Of a stretch of DNA of 21,272 bases, positions 1-9,500 are shown in pieces. Under the pieces are notes generated by a model. The model was not told the DNA's origin, did no database searches, and saw only the letters and a program-made list of their open reading frames with translations. The position numbers and the translations under genes are program-made. Positions within the stretch are counted from its first letter, which is position 1, and each line of letters begins with the position of its first letter. Source of the stretch: an uncultured Prevotellaceae bacterium (GTDB taxonomy: Bacteria; Bacteroidota; Bacteroidia; Bacteroidales; Bacteroidaceae); assembly GCA_937915745.1 (NCBI GenBank), contig CALGGJ010000091.1, forward strand, positions 1 to 21,272, read 5' to 3'.

Positions 1-49
1 AAGTGCTTGCATTTTGCCTTGGCGAGGAAACGTCTGAATTTATTCGAAC
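1..49. repeat. Interspersed 49-bp repeat, copy 1
   Basis: The first 49 bases match positions 12425-12473 in the same orientation with two mismatches (positions 32 and 46); the first 31 bases are identical. Similarity stops at about position 50, so the shared block is short and sharply bounded on its right. The left boundary is unknown because the window begins here. Frame 1 is open from base 1 to a stop at 127-129, but the other copy has an in-frame stop just upstream and no start, so coding is unlikely. It may be a family of dispersed non-coding repeats or the remnant of a mobile element. Confidence 0.8.
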
Positions 50-132
50 GTTTTCAAAGCGCGAAACAGTCTAATGACCAATTTGGGTTTAACTCACCAG
101 TTTTTCTATATAGAACGACATTCCCGTGAAGT

Positions 133-169
133 CATACCGACGGAGGTATGAAATACCGTAGGAGCGTAT
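133..169. repeat. Two tandem small hairpins
   Basis: CATACC (133-138) pairs with GGTATG (145-150) around a 6-base loop. A second, similar unit follows at once: ATAC (153-156) pairs with GTAT (166-169). The two units share the core ATACCG-n-GGAG-n-GTAT, so the pair looks like a diverged tandem duplication of a palindromic element. It lies downstream of the 49-bp repeat and 120 bases upstream of a promoter. It could be a REP-like dispersed palindrome or a weak transcription stop; no T-run follows, so a classic terminator is not supported. Confidence 0.5.
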
Positions 170-291
170 CTGATATGTAACTAAAACATAGTACGAAACT
201 TTACATACAAAACTTGTATATTATTTTTCAAATAGGCATTGAACGTGACAAAGTAACAAAGCAACACAAGAGAGCGCAACCGAAAAAACAT

Positions 292-321
292 TTTGCAGTT
301 CAGATTTTTTTCGTAAATTTG
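292..321 (+). promoter_or_regulatory. Bacteroidales-type promoter upstream of the HU-like fragment
   Basis: TTTG at 292-295 (-33-like) and TAAATTTG at 314-321 (-7, consensus TAnnTTTG) are separated by 18 bases, close to the 19-21 usual for the sigma-AB promoter. Transcription would start near 328, leaving a GC-rich leader of about 170 bases before the ATG at 502. The leader contains a CTTGGC (357-362)/GCCAAG (393-398) inverted repeat. Confidence 0.6.
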
Positions 322-501
322 CATCGCAAACAAGAAAGGAGCCGCCATACGCGCGCCTTGGCCCGATAGCTCGAGTTTCCATCGCTTGAGGCGCCAAGAG
401 GTAGGACTTGAGAAGACAAGGCGCAGGCGCACGGCAGCAGGCCCCAATCGAGTAGGCATCGAGAATTTCACACAAAGTCAAACCTAAAAAACTTATTACT
501 T

Positions 502-741
502 ATGGCTACAAAATCAACAGGCGGCAAATTCCGCTATTCAGTGCGCAGTTTCAAGCCTTCGCTCGGGCGCTACTCGGGACAGAACCTGTACGCCCCTACT
601 CCGCAGCTCAGCGGTGTCTATGGACTCCCCGAACTGGCACAGCACATGTCGGACCACGACTGCGCACTCTCAAGGTCACGACTGCGCACTCTCAAGGTCA
701 CGACTGCGCACCCGTTTTCAGAAAAACATGCAGTCATCTGA
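502..741 (+). pseudogene. Truncated HU-like DNA-binding protein fragment
   Basis: The 79-codon frame starts MATKSTGGKFRYSVRSF and carries LYAPTPQLSGVYGLPELAQH at residues 30-49, followed by MSDHDC. This resembles the N-terminal part of HU/HIG-type DNA-binding proteins of Bacteroidales, where a YA.P..SG...L.EL..HM..H segment leads into a 'gene-target' helix; whole proteins are usually about 130-160 residues. After about residue 52 the frame enters a 22-bp tandem repeat (655-710), whose length is not a multiple of three, and the downstream sequence no longer looks like the family. No other frame restores it. A promoter (292-321) still precedes it, so a short product could be made. The alternative is an unrelated small ORF; the call rests on remembered family pattern only. 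Confidence 0.4.
655..710. repeat. 22-bp tandem repeat, 2.5 copies
   Basis: Positions 655-676 and 677-698 are identical 22-bp units beginning CACGACTGCGCACTC, and 699-710 repeats the first 12 bases. The unit is not a multiple of three, so each copy shifts the frame. The array sits at the point where the HU-like reading frame stops resembling its family. It probably arose by replication slippage or during the truncation event. Confidence 0.9.
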
Positions 742-783
742 AAATTCATGCACCACGGCTGCTGTTTATCTGCAAAAAATGCG

Positions 784-791
784 TAACTTTG
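784..791 (+). promoter_or_regulatory. -7 promoter element for the TonB-dependent receptor gene
   Basis: TAACTTTG fits the Bacteroidales TAnnTTTG -7 consensus. The upstream -33 element is weak (TTTA at 765-768, spacing short). Transcription would begin near 798, giving a leader of about 60 bases before the ATG at 859. Confidence 0.55.
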
Positions 792-858
792 CAGGTTGGA
801 TGCCCACATAACATTGGCAGGCAGGCAATAAACGGCACACCGATTCCGTTTATACAGA

Positions 859-3303
859 ATGATGTATAAGAGGCAAATGAAAGGTTTATCACGACATACA
901 GATTCACATACATGCGGCATGGGACCTGCAGTCCTCTTCCGCATGGTGGCGTGGTGTGTGCTGACGGCGGTGAGCATCACGGCCCGCAGTCAGAATGTGA
1001 CGATACACGGCACCATCATCGACGATGAACGCCGCCCCGTAGAACTGGCCACTGTCCATGTAGAGGGAACAGGGTTGGTCACAGCCCACAGCGACCTGCA
1101 GGGACGTTACAGCCTCACATGCAAGTCGGCCGACTCCATAACCGTGGTGTTCCACATGCTGGGACATGAGACCCGGCGCCGCACACTGAAAAACCCTACC
1201 GACTCAGTAAGGCTCGACGTCATGCTGCCACATGTGGGCTATGAGCTGGGGCAGGTAGAGGTGAACGAGATAAGGCAACAGACCGGCACCATGACCGACA
1301 TCAACCTCAACGACACGCGCCATCTGGGCAATGCGTCGGGTACAGGTATAGAGCAGATAATAGCCACTCAGGCCGGTGTGAGTACCCACAACGAGCTGTC
1401 GAACCAATATAATGTGCGGGGTGGCTCGTTCGACGAGAACTCGGTGTACATCAACGGCACGGAAGTCTATCGCCCACTGCTTGTGAGGAGCGGCCAGCAG
1501 GAAGGCCTGTCGGTCATCAACCCCGACCTCGTAGAGCGCGTTCAGTTTTCTGCCGGTGGATTCGAGGCCCGTTATGGCGACAAGATGTCGAGTGTGCTCG
1601 ATATAACCTACAAACACCCTGCCACACTCGAGGCGTCGGCATCAGCGTCAATGCTGGGAGCCGCCGGATACATAGGCTACGGTAAGGAAGGACAGTTCTC
1701 GATGACACACGGCATACGCTACAAAACCACGAAAAATCTGCTGGGCACCACCGACACCCACGGCGAATACGACCCGCGCGACCTTGACTACCAGACTTAC
1801 ATCAGTTGGAGCCCGTCAAGCCGCTGGACACTCGATTTTATCGGAAACGTGGCTAACAACGACTACAACTTCACGCCAAAAGACCGCGAGACAAAATTCG
1901 GCACGTCCGAAGACGCCCACGAGTTTCGAGTCTATTTCGACGGCTGGGAGAAAGACAAGTTCCACACAATGTTCGGAGCCTTCACACTGAAACATAAGTT
2001 CAACGACAACCACCAGCTATCATTCACCTACTCGGCATTCCATACCAAGGAAAGCGAGACCTACGACATACAAGGCCAGTACTGGCTCGACAGCGAAGAC
2101 TACGCCATAGGCACCTACAAAGAACATGCACGCAACCGCCTCACTGCTACCGTGCGCGCTCTCGGCATCAGCGGCATCAGCCGGCTGGGGACACACGAAA
2201 TACGATATGGCATTCTGACAAAAAACGAACATATAGACGAGACCATGCGCGAATGGGAAATGCGTGACTCGGCCGGATACTCGCTGCCACACAATCCGCC
2301 GCGGCTCGACCTCATCTACAACCTCAGTTCGAACCAAAGCATACGCTCCGACCGATGGGAAGCATACATGCAAGACAAATGGTACAGGCAATATCCCGAA
2401 GGCGAACTGGTGCTGAACTATGGCATACGACTGGCTCACTGGAGCTACAACAGCGAAACCATACTCTCGCCACGAGCCACCCTATCGTTCATACCGGCCA
2501 GCGACGACCAGTGGCTGTTCCGTTTCTCAACAGGCATATACTATCAGGCTCCATTCTACAAAGAACTGAAAGACACCACCCTGATAAACGGAAACGCCAC
2601 AGTGACACTAAACCCCGACATAAAGTCGCAACGCTCGATACACTTCCTCCTCGGTGCCGACTACAAATTCCGCATGGGCGGACGACCATTCATGGCAACC
2701 GCCGAAGCATACTACAAAGCGCTGTCAAACCTCAATCCCTACAACGTAGATAATGTGCGGCTGTCATACTACGGGCAAAACATTGCCGATGGCTATGCAC
2801 TCGGACTCGACCTCAAGATTTACGGTGAATTTGTGCCAAAGACCGACTCGTGGGTCAGCATCGGCATCATGCAAACCAAAGAAAAGATACACGGACACAG
2901 CATTCCACGTCCGACCGACCAGCTGCTCAACCTCAACGTCATGTTCTCCGACTACTTCCCAGGCACCGACCGCTGGAAGATGACAATGAAAGGGCACTAT
3001 GCCACAGGGCTGCCATTCGGTCCGCCACACACCGGGCGCGAGAAGCAGGTATTCCGCATGAGAAGCTACAAACGCGTGGACTTAGGCTTGTCGTATCGTC
3101 TGACAGGCAGCGACTCGGGACCGACATACGCCCGACGACACCATCTGCGCAACATATGGCTGGGAGCAGATGTGTTCAATGTACTCGATGTGAGCAACGT
3201 AAACTCATATTACTGGGTGACCGACATCACCAACAACCAATTTGCTGTCCCCAACTACCTGACAGGACGCCAAATCAACGCGAGGATATTATTAGAACTC
3301 TAA
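859..3303 (+). CDS. TonB-dependent outer-membrane receptor (non-SusC)
   Basis: This 814-residue protein is a TonB-dependent receptor that would import an unidentified ligand across the outer membrane using TonB energy. A hydrophobic signal segment (about residues 22-42) ends near TARSQ. A carboxypeptidase-regulatory-like beta domain follows (about 47-130), then a plug domain (about 150-250) with NVRGGSFDENSVYINGTEVY and FSAGGFEARYGDKMSSVLDI, then the 22-strand barrel. The C-terminus, VPNYLTGRQINARILLEL, ends in the aromatic/hydrophobic style of these barrels. No susD follows, so a polysaccharide system is not indicated; a siderophore, metal or vitamin ligand is possible but not shown. The true start may be any of the ATGs at 859, 862, 877 or 919, since all keep the signal segment; 859 is the longest. 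Confidence 0.88.
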   Translation: MMYKRQMKGLSRHTDSHTCGMGPAVLFRMVAWCVLTAVSITARSQNVTIHGTIIDDERRPVELATVHVEGTGLVTAHSDLQGRYSLTCKSADSITVVFHMLGHETRRRTLKNPTDSVRLDVMLPHVGYELGQVEVNEIRQQTGTMTDINLNDTRHLGNASGTGIEQIIATQAGVSTHNELSNQYNVRGGSFDENSVYINGTEVYRPLLVRSGQQEGLSVINPDLVERVQFSAGGFEARYGDKMSSVLDITYKHPATLEASASASMLGAAGYIGYGKEGQFSMTHGIRYKTTKNLLGTTDTHGEYDPRDLDYQTYISWSPSSRWTLDFIGNVANNDYNFTPKDRETKFGTSEDAHEFRVYFDGWEKDKFHTMFGAFTLKHKFNDNHQLSFTYSAFHTKESETYDIQGQYWLDSEDYAIGTYKEHARNRLTATVRALGISGISRLGTHEIRYGILTKNEHIDETMREWEMRDSAGYSLPHNPPRLDLIYNLSSNQSIRSDRWEAYMQDKWYRQYPEGELVLNYGIRLAHWSYNSETILSPRATLSFIPASDDQWLFRFSTGIYYQAPFYKELKDTTLINGNATVTLNPDIKSQRSIHFLLGADYKFRMGGRPFMATAEAYYKALSNLNPYNVDNVRLSYYGQNIADGYALGLDLKIYGEFVPKTDSWVSIGIMQTKEKIHGHSIPRPTDQLLNLNVMFSDYFPGTDRWKMTMKGHYATGLPFGPPHTGREKQVFRMRSYKRVDLGLSYRLTGSDSGPTYARRHHLRNIWLGADVFNVLDVSNVNSYYWVTDITNNQFAVPNYLTGRQINARILLEL

Positions 3304-3453
3304 ACATCCGATTATCATCAGACGTCTTGACCGCGTCGTCTTCCTCCTTGCATGGCACAGTCGGAGTGAACTCCACCCAGCTCTTGCTTACGGTCTGTCA
3401 GGCCCTGTCTGCCGACCGGCAGGCCTAATGAAAACTATTCAAAAAAATACATT

Positions 3454-4662
3454 ATGCAACAAAACACAATCGCCCCAGGCATCAACCACATAGGAGTGGA
3501 TGATACCACCCTCGACCTCTTCGAAGGTCAATACAAACTCGAAGAAGGCGTGTCGTACAACTCATACATCATCCACGACGACAAGATTGCCATATTCGAC
3601 ACCGTCGATGAGCGTAAGACCGCCGAATGGTTCACACGACTCGAATCAGAACTTGACGGACAGACACCTGCCTACCTCATAGTACACCACATGGAACCCG
3701 ACCACGCCTCGAACATCGAACGCCTGATGCAACGCTACCCCACCCTCACAGCCGTATGCACGCAAAAGGCAGTGGCACTGATGAGCCGCTTCTTCTTGGC
3801 CGACCTGAGCAGCCGCACACTCGTGGTGAAAGAGGGCGATACCCTCACGCTGGGTACACACACACTACAATTCATCATGGCACCTATGATACACTGGCCG
3901 GAAGTGATGATGACATACGAACAGACCACCCACACACTGTTCTCGGCCGATGCGTTCGGCAAATTCGGGGCACTGAGCCTCACAAGCGACGGCAGCAAAG
4001 GCCTGGGCAGCATCTGGGGCGATACCCACGAGTGGGCATGTGAGGCACGCAGGTACTACTTCAACATAGTCGGCAAATATGGCACGATGGTGCAAAACCT
4101 GCTGAAAAAAACAGCTAAGCTCGACATCGAGACCATCTGTCCGCTACACGGACCGGTGTTGCACGACAACCTGCCTTACTTCATCAACCTCTACAACACG
4201 TGGTCGGCCTACCAGCCAGAGTCAGAAGGCATCTTCATTGCCTACTGCTCGCTACACGGCAACACAGAGAAGGCAGCAAACTGCCTGGCCGACATACTGA
4301 GAAAGCAGGGGGATGTGAAAGTGAGCATATCCGACCTTCGTCGCGACGACATGGCTGAAGCCGTGGAAGATGCATTCAGATACGACCGCCTCGTGGTAAT
4401 GGCTCCTACATACGATGCCGACATGATGCCGGTGATGCACGATTTCCTGCACCACCTCAGCATCAAGGCTTATCAGAACCGCACCGTGGGAATCGTTGAA
4501 AACGGCTCATGGGCTCCTGCAGCTGCAAAGAAGATGCAAGAAATGCTGCAAGGAATGAAGAATATCACTATAGTCGAGCCAATAGTCAGCATTGAATCAA
4601 CCGTAAAGACAAAGACCCTCAACGACCTACAGGCACTGGCCAACGCATTGCTCAAAAAATAA
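3454..4662 (+). CDS. fprA: Flavodiiron protein FprA (O2/NO reductase)
   Basis: This 402-residue cytoplasmic flavodiiron protein would reduce O2 to water and/or NO to N2O, protecting anaerobic metabolism. The N-terminal metallo-beta-lactamase-like domain (about 1-245) has all di-iron ligands: H79-x-E81-x-D83 within HHMEPDH, H147 (MIHWPE), D166 (SADAFG) and H232 (PLHGP). The C-terminal flavodoxin domain (about 255-400) has the FMN phosphate loop CSLHGNT (265-271) and APTYDADMMP. The length is normal for the two-domain class without a fused rubredoxin, so an external rubredoxin or similar electron donor is expected. The 150-base gap after the receptor gene has no clear promoter, so cotranscription is possible. 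Substrate preference (O2 or NO) cannot be read from the sequence. Confidence 0.95.
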   Translation: MQQNTIAPGINHIGVDDTTLDLFEGQYKLEEGVSYNSYIIHDDKIAIFDTVDERKTAEWFTRLESELDGQTPAYLIVHHMEPDHASNIERLMQRYPTLTAVCTQKAVALMSRFFLADLSSRTLVVKEGDTLTLGTHTLQFIMAPMIHWPEVMMTYEQTTHTLFSADAFGKFGALSLTSDGSKGLGSIWGDTHEWACEARRYYFNIVGKYGTMVQNLLKKTAKLDIETICPLHGPVLHDNLPYFINLYNTWSAYQPESEGIFIAYCSLHGNTEKAANCLADILRKQGDVKVSISDLRRDDMAEAVEDAFRYDRLVVMAPTYDADMMPVMHDFLHHLSIKAYQNRTVGIVENGSWAPAAAKKMQEMLQGMKNITIVEPIVSIESTVKTKTLNDLQALANALLKK

Positions 4663-5032
4663 ATCTGAATTCATCAAAACGCCGATGGCCGATTTAGGTT
4701 AAAAATACCGCATTCGTCCAAAACTGCCCTATGAAGCCCCCTTCCATGCTACTCCTCAGTCCTCAGATACACTCCTGCGCTCCGCTCCGTCGATTCAATA
4801 AAACCAAACTCAACCTGGGCTTGATTTGATTGGATATGTTTGTCGGGTTACAAGCATATCCTACATGCTCAAGGATTGCCTATATTTGCCCAAAAGAACA
4901 GAAATCGATGGCCACGCAAAGACATAATGAAAGAATGAAGAAATGAAAATTGGCAGTACCGGAGATTGGCGAGAACGTCTTTGAATTGGCAGAATTTACG
5001 GTCATTCTGCGTTAATCTTCGAAAAACCCTCG
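4663..5032. other. Intergenic region between fprA and pyrB, no gene seen
   Basis: Nothing recognisable as coding or as an RNA gene was found in this stretch. It contains a short tandem echo (GCCGATG then GCCGATT, near 4680) and AATTGGCAG occurring twice in the last 100 bases. No convincing terminator for fprA was seen. The promoter of pyrB begins at its right end. Confidence 0.5.
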
Positions 5033-5060
5033 TTTGTTACAACTTTTTTTCGTAACTTTG
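5033..5060 (+). promoter_or_regulatory. Promoter of the pyrB operon
   Basis: TTTG at 5033-5036 and TAACTTTG at 5053-5060 match the -33 and -7 elements of Bacteroidales housekeeping promoters, with a 16-base spacer that is somewhat short. Transcription would start at about 5066-5068. This excludes the TTG at 5065 as a normal start codon of pyrB and leaves a leader of roughly 45 bases before the GTG at 5113. Confidence 0.7.
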
Positions 5061-5112
5061 CCGCTTGAAACAAACGTCAACAAACATAAGAATCCATAAA
5101 TATAACGACACT

Positions 5113-6042
5113 GTGAACCGAAGCATTGTATCTATAGCCGATTATTCGAAGGAGAAAATACAGAGTTTGCTCGACATGGCAGCCGCGTTCGAGAGGCGGC
5201 CCAACCGTCGGCTGCTTGAAGGCAAGGTGGTGGCCACATTGTTTTTTGAGCCATCCACACGCACCCGACTCTCATTTGAGACGGCAGCCAACCGTCTGGG
5301 AGCTCGTGTCATAGGCTTTACCGACCCCAAGGTGACCAGCTCGTCAAAAGGCGAGACCCTGAAAGACACGATAAAGATGGTGAGCAACTATGCCGATGTA
5401 ATCGTGATGCGTCACCGGCTTGAGGGTGCAGCCTTGTATGCCAGCGAAGTAACCAACGTGCCTATCATCAATGCGGGCGACGGCAGCAACCTGCATCCAT
5501 CGCAGACGATGCTCGACCTATACAGCATCTACAAGACTCAAGGCCGACTCGAAGGGCTCAACATCTACCTGGTAGGCGACCTGAAATACGGGCGCACAGT
5601 CCATTCACTGCTCATGTCAATGCGACAGTATAACCCCACATTCCATTTCATAGCCCCGCGCGAGTTGGAAATGCCCGACGAATATAAGCGGTATTGTAAA
5701 GACAACGGCATCCGCTTCAAGGAACGACAGGACTTTACCGAAGACACCATAGCCGATGCCGACATCCTGTATATGACACGTGTGCAGAAAGAGCGATTCA
5801 CCGACCTGATGGAATATGAGCGGGTGAAAGACGCCTACATACTGCGTGCCGACATGCTCGGCAAGTGTCGCGACAAAATGAAGATACTGCATCCGCTGCC
5901 ACGAGTGAACGAAATTGAATATGCCGTAGATGACTCGCCACACGCCTACTACTTCCAGCAAGCACAAAACGGACTCTATGCCCGCGAGGCACTCATCTGT
6001 GATGTGTTAGGTATTACGTTAGAAGAGATATTAAAGAAATGA
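5113..6042 (+). CDS. pyrB: Aspartate carbamoyltransferase catalytic subunit
   Basis: PyrB joins carbamoyl phosphate and L-aspartate to carbamoyl-aspartate, the committed step of pyrimidine synthesis. The carbamoyl-phosphate motif FEPSTRTR is at residues 45-52, followed by the SSSKGET loop, the HPSQTMLDLYSI segment and the HPLPR motif near the C-terminus. I chose the GTG at 5113 (309 residues, MNRSIVSIADYSKEK) because family members begin at this point and because an upstream in-frame TTG at 5065 coincides with the predicted transcription start. No in-frame ATG lies between. pyrI follows after 46 bases, so the holoenzyme should be the allosteric two-subunit form. Confidence 0.95.
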   Translation: MNRSIVSIADYSKEKIQSLLDMAAAFERRPNRRLLEGKVVATLFFEPSTRTRLSFETAANRLGARVIGFTDPKVTSSSKGETLKDTIKMVSNYADVIVMRHRLEGAALYASEVTNVPIINAGDGSNLHPSQTMLDLYSIYKTQGRLEGLNIYLVGDLKYGRTVHSLLMSMRQYNPTFHFIAPRELEMPDEYKRYCKDNGIRFKERQDFTEDTIADADILYMTRVQKERFTDLMEYERVKDAYILRADMLGKCRDKMKILHPLPRVNEIEYAVDDSPHAYYFQQAQNGLYAREALICDVLGITLEEILKK

Positions 6043-6088
6043 CCCAACCCCTCCCCAAAAGCCGAAGGACAGAAAGAGTCCACACATT

Positions 6089-6541
6089 ATGAAAACCAAA
6101 GACCTCCTTGTAGCCGCACTTGAAAACGGCTCTGTAATTGACCACATACCATGCGACCGCCTCTTCACAATTGCCAAACTGCTGGAACTGGAGAAAAGCG
6201 AGAACCCCGTAACCATAGGCAATAACCTCGAAAGCAAGAAGATGGGCAAGAAAGGACTCATAAAGGTGGCCGACAAATACTTCACCGACCAGGAGCTCAG
6301 CCGCCTGTCGGTAGTGTGTCCCGACATGCAACTCACAGTCATACACAACTACGAAGTGACCGAGAAGCGCGAGATAACCCTGCCCGACTCGCTCACCGAC
6401 GTGGTGCAATGTGCCAACCCTGTGTGCATAACCAACAACGAACCTATGCACACACTGTTCATCGTAGATAAAACATCGCACACCCTACGCTGCCACTACT
6501 GCGGCAAAACTCAAAGAATTGGTAATATAAAGCTGAAATAA
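6089..6541 (+). CDS. pyrI: Aspartate carbamoyltransferase regulatory subunit
   Basis: PyrI binds nucleotide effectors and joins PyrB trimers into the allosteric aspartate transcarbamoylase. The 150-residue protein has the N-terminal nucleotide-binding domain (KTKDLLVAALENGSVIDHIP) and a C-terminal zinc domain whose four cysteines are C108, C113, C135 and C138, with the CxxxxC and CxxC spacing of the E. coli protein. It ends two bases before the ileS start, so the two genes are very likely cotranscribed and perhaps translationally coupled. Confidence 0.95.
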   Translation: MKTKDLLVAALENGSVIDHIPCDRLFTIAKLLELEKSENPVTIGNNLESKKMGKKGLIKVADKYFTDQELSRLSVVCPDMQLTVIHNYEVTEKREITLPDSLTDVVQCANPVCITNNEPMHTLFIVDKTSHTLRCHYCGKTQRIGNIKLK

Positions 6542-6543
6542 CC

Positions 6544-9500
6544 ATGTTTCAAGAACGAACACGACTCGACCTGTCACAAGTAAACGACGAAGTACTCAAT
6601 CGGTGGAACGCCAACGACACGTTCCACAAAAGCATATCCGAGCGCGAAGGTGCTCCACAGTTCATATTCTTTGAAGGCCCACCATCGGCCAACGGTCACC
6701 CCGGCATACACCATGTGATGGGACGCACCATCAAAGACACGTTCCTACGATACAAGACCATGCAAGGATTTCAGGTGAAGCGCAAGGCCGGATGGGACAC
6801 TCATGGCCTGCCGGTGGAGCTGTCGGTAGAGAAATCGCTTGGCATCACCAAGGAAGACATCGGGAAGAAAATAAGTGTCGATGATTACAACCGCGCCTGC
6901 CGCGAAAACGTGATGATGTACACCGGCGAATGGACAGAGCTGACCGACAAGATGGGTTACTGGGTTGACCTCGAACATCCATATATAACCTACGACAACA
7001 AGTATATCGAAACATTGTGGTATCTGCTGAAGCAGCTATACAACAAAGGGCTGCTCTACAAAGGCTATACGATACAGCCCTATTCGCCAGCTGCAGGTAC
7101 AGGATTGTCGAGCCATGAACTCAACCAACCAGGATGCTACCGCGATGTAAAAGACACGACTGTCACGGCACAGTTCAAGATTAAATCACCATCAGGCAAA
7201 ACAAAGGGTATGAATGGCGGATTGTGGGATGCACTTGCCGCATCAACCCCTGCCGGAAGCAACTATAGGTCAGCCTATATCCTCGCATGGACCACTACAC
7301 CATGGACACTGCCATCAAACACAGCTCTGTGTGTCGGTCCAAAGATTGACTATGTTGCCGTAAATGGAAAGAACCCCTACACGGGCGAGGAAGCCATATA
7401 CATACTTGCCGAGAGCCGTCTGAATACATACTTCATGCCAGAGACCGGCGAAGATGGCACCGGACATGCAGTAGAGGTGCTGTGGCGCGGCAAAGGTGCC
7501 GACCTGCTCGGAATCGGCTATGAGCAGCTATTCCCCTGGGTGAAACCATGTGCCATCGAGGATGACAAGATTATAGATAAAAGCGGGTGTGCCTTCCGCG
7601 TCATTCCAGGCGATTATGTCACTACCGACGACGGTACCGGCATCGTACATATAGCACCTACGTTCGGTGCTGATGACGCCAAGGTGGCCAAAGATGCAGG
7701 CATTCCATCGCTCTTCATAATCGACAAAGCAGGCGACACACGTCCGATGGTCGATTTCACCGGCAAATACTTCGTGAAAGACGACATCGACCCAGACTTT
7801 CTTAACATGTGTGTGACCGACAGCTATTGGAAACATTCGGGGCATTATGTAAAAAATGCCTACGACCCTAAGTACAACAAAGATGGCAAATACGACGAGA
7901 AGGCTGCCAATAAAGACATGGACCTCAACGTCGTGCTATGCCTCGAGATGAAAGAAGCCGGCACGGCATTCAAGATAGAAAAACACATACACAACTATCC
8001 ACACTGCTGGCGTACCGATAAACCGGTTCTCTACTATCCACTCGACTCATGGTTCATTCGCTCTACAGCAAAGAAAGAGCGTATGTACGAACTCAACAAA
8101 TCCATCAAATGGAAACCCGAGTCAACGGGTACCGGCCGCTTCGGCAAATGGCTTGAGAACCTCAACGACTGGAACCTCTCGCGCTCACGCTACTGGGGCA
8201 CTCCACTCCCTATATGGCGCAATCGCGACACCCGTGAAGAAATCTGCATAGGCAGTATCGAAGAACTCTACAACGAGATTGAGCGTTCGGTAGCCGCAGG
8301 CGTTATGCAGACCAACCCACTCAAAGCGAAAGGCTTCGTTCCTGGCGATATGAGTCAGGCAAACTACGACCGAATCGACCTGCACCGCCCATATGTTGAC
8401 GACATAAGACTGGTAGGCAAAAACGGTGACGTGCTCACTCGCGAACTCGACCTCATCGACGTGTGGTTCGACTCGGGAGCCATGCCATACGCACAAATTC
8501 ACTACCCATTCGAAAACCGGCAGCTCATAGACGAGGGTATCGCCTACCCTGCCGACTTTATCGCCGAGGGTGTGGACCAGACACGGGGATGGTTCTTCAC
8601 ACTTCATGCCATAGCAACCATGGCATTCGACTCTGTTGCATTCAAAACAGTGATAAGCAACGGACTTGTGCTCGACAAGAATGGCACTAAGATGTCTAAA
8701 CGTCTGGGCAACGTAATCAACCCATTTGAATGTATCGGCACGTACGGAGCCGATGCAGTACGGTGGTATATGATCACCAACTCCTCTCCTTGGGACAACC
8801 TTTCGTTCGACCCCGACGGAGTGAAAGAAGTGACCAGTTCGTTCTTTATCAAGCTGCAACAAGCATACTCGTTCTTCACAATGTATGCCAATGTAGATGG
8901 TTTCAACTATCAGGAAGCTGACATAGCTTATGCACAGCGTCCTGACTTCGACCGCTGGCTGCTCTCTGAACTCAACACTCTGGTCAAGAACGTACGTGCA
9001 TACCTCGACGACTATGATCCGACACCTGCGGGGCGTCTTATACAGAAGTTTGTTATCGACTACCTGTCAAACTGGTATATACGTCTCAACAAAGCTCGCT
9101 TCTGGGCCGGCGATATGACTGCCGACAAACTTTCGGCATATCAAACCCTCTACACCACTCTCGACACATTGGCACGCCTCATCGCTCCTATCGCTCCATT
9201 CTATGCCGACCAGCTCTTCACCGACCTCAACGGCGCAACCGGTAAAGATAAGGCCGAGAGTGTACACCTTGCCGCATATCCTCAATCTATTCAAAACTAT
9301 ATCGACGATGAACTCAACCAGGCTATGCAGGCAGCCATGGAGGTCACATCTATGGGACTTTCCATACGTAAGAAAGTAAAGATACCAGTGATACAGGCAC
9401 TGCAAGCCATTGCAATACCCGACACCGATCCACAGCTCTCGGCACGAATCCACCGTATGGCATCTATCATAACCAAAGAAGTGAACGTGAAAGAACTGCA

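Noticed and set aside
1..129. Open frame from the window start to a stop at 127-129, possibly the 3' end of a gene
   Set aside because: Its first third is the 49-bp repeat, whose other copy has an upstream in-frame stop and no start codon, so coding is not supported; it cannot be excluded without sequence to the left.
221..481. Minus-strand frames of 86 and 96 codons at the left edge
   Set aside because: They run through the leader and promoter of the HU-like fragment and resemble no protein family.
3409..3422. CTGCCG/CGGCAG hairpin before fprA as a terminator
   Set aside because: The loop is only two bases with the full stem, no T-run follows, and it lies only about 30 bases before the fprA start.
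2850..3428. 192-codon frame overlapping the 3' end of the TonB-dependent receptor gene on the same strand
   Set aside because: It is in another frame of a well-supported gene, is rich in Arg, His, Gln and Pro, and its composition is that of an out-of-frame translation.
8185..8862. 225-codon minus-strand frame inside ileS
   Set aside because: It is fully antisense to conserved ileS codons, lacks a recognisable domain, and is explained by codon usage of ileS.
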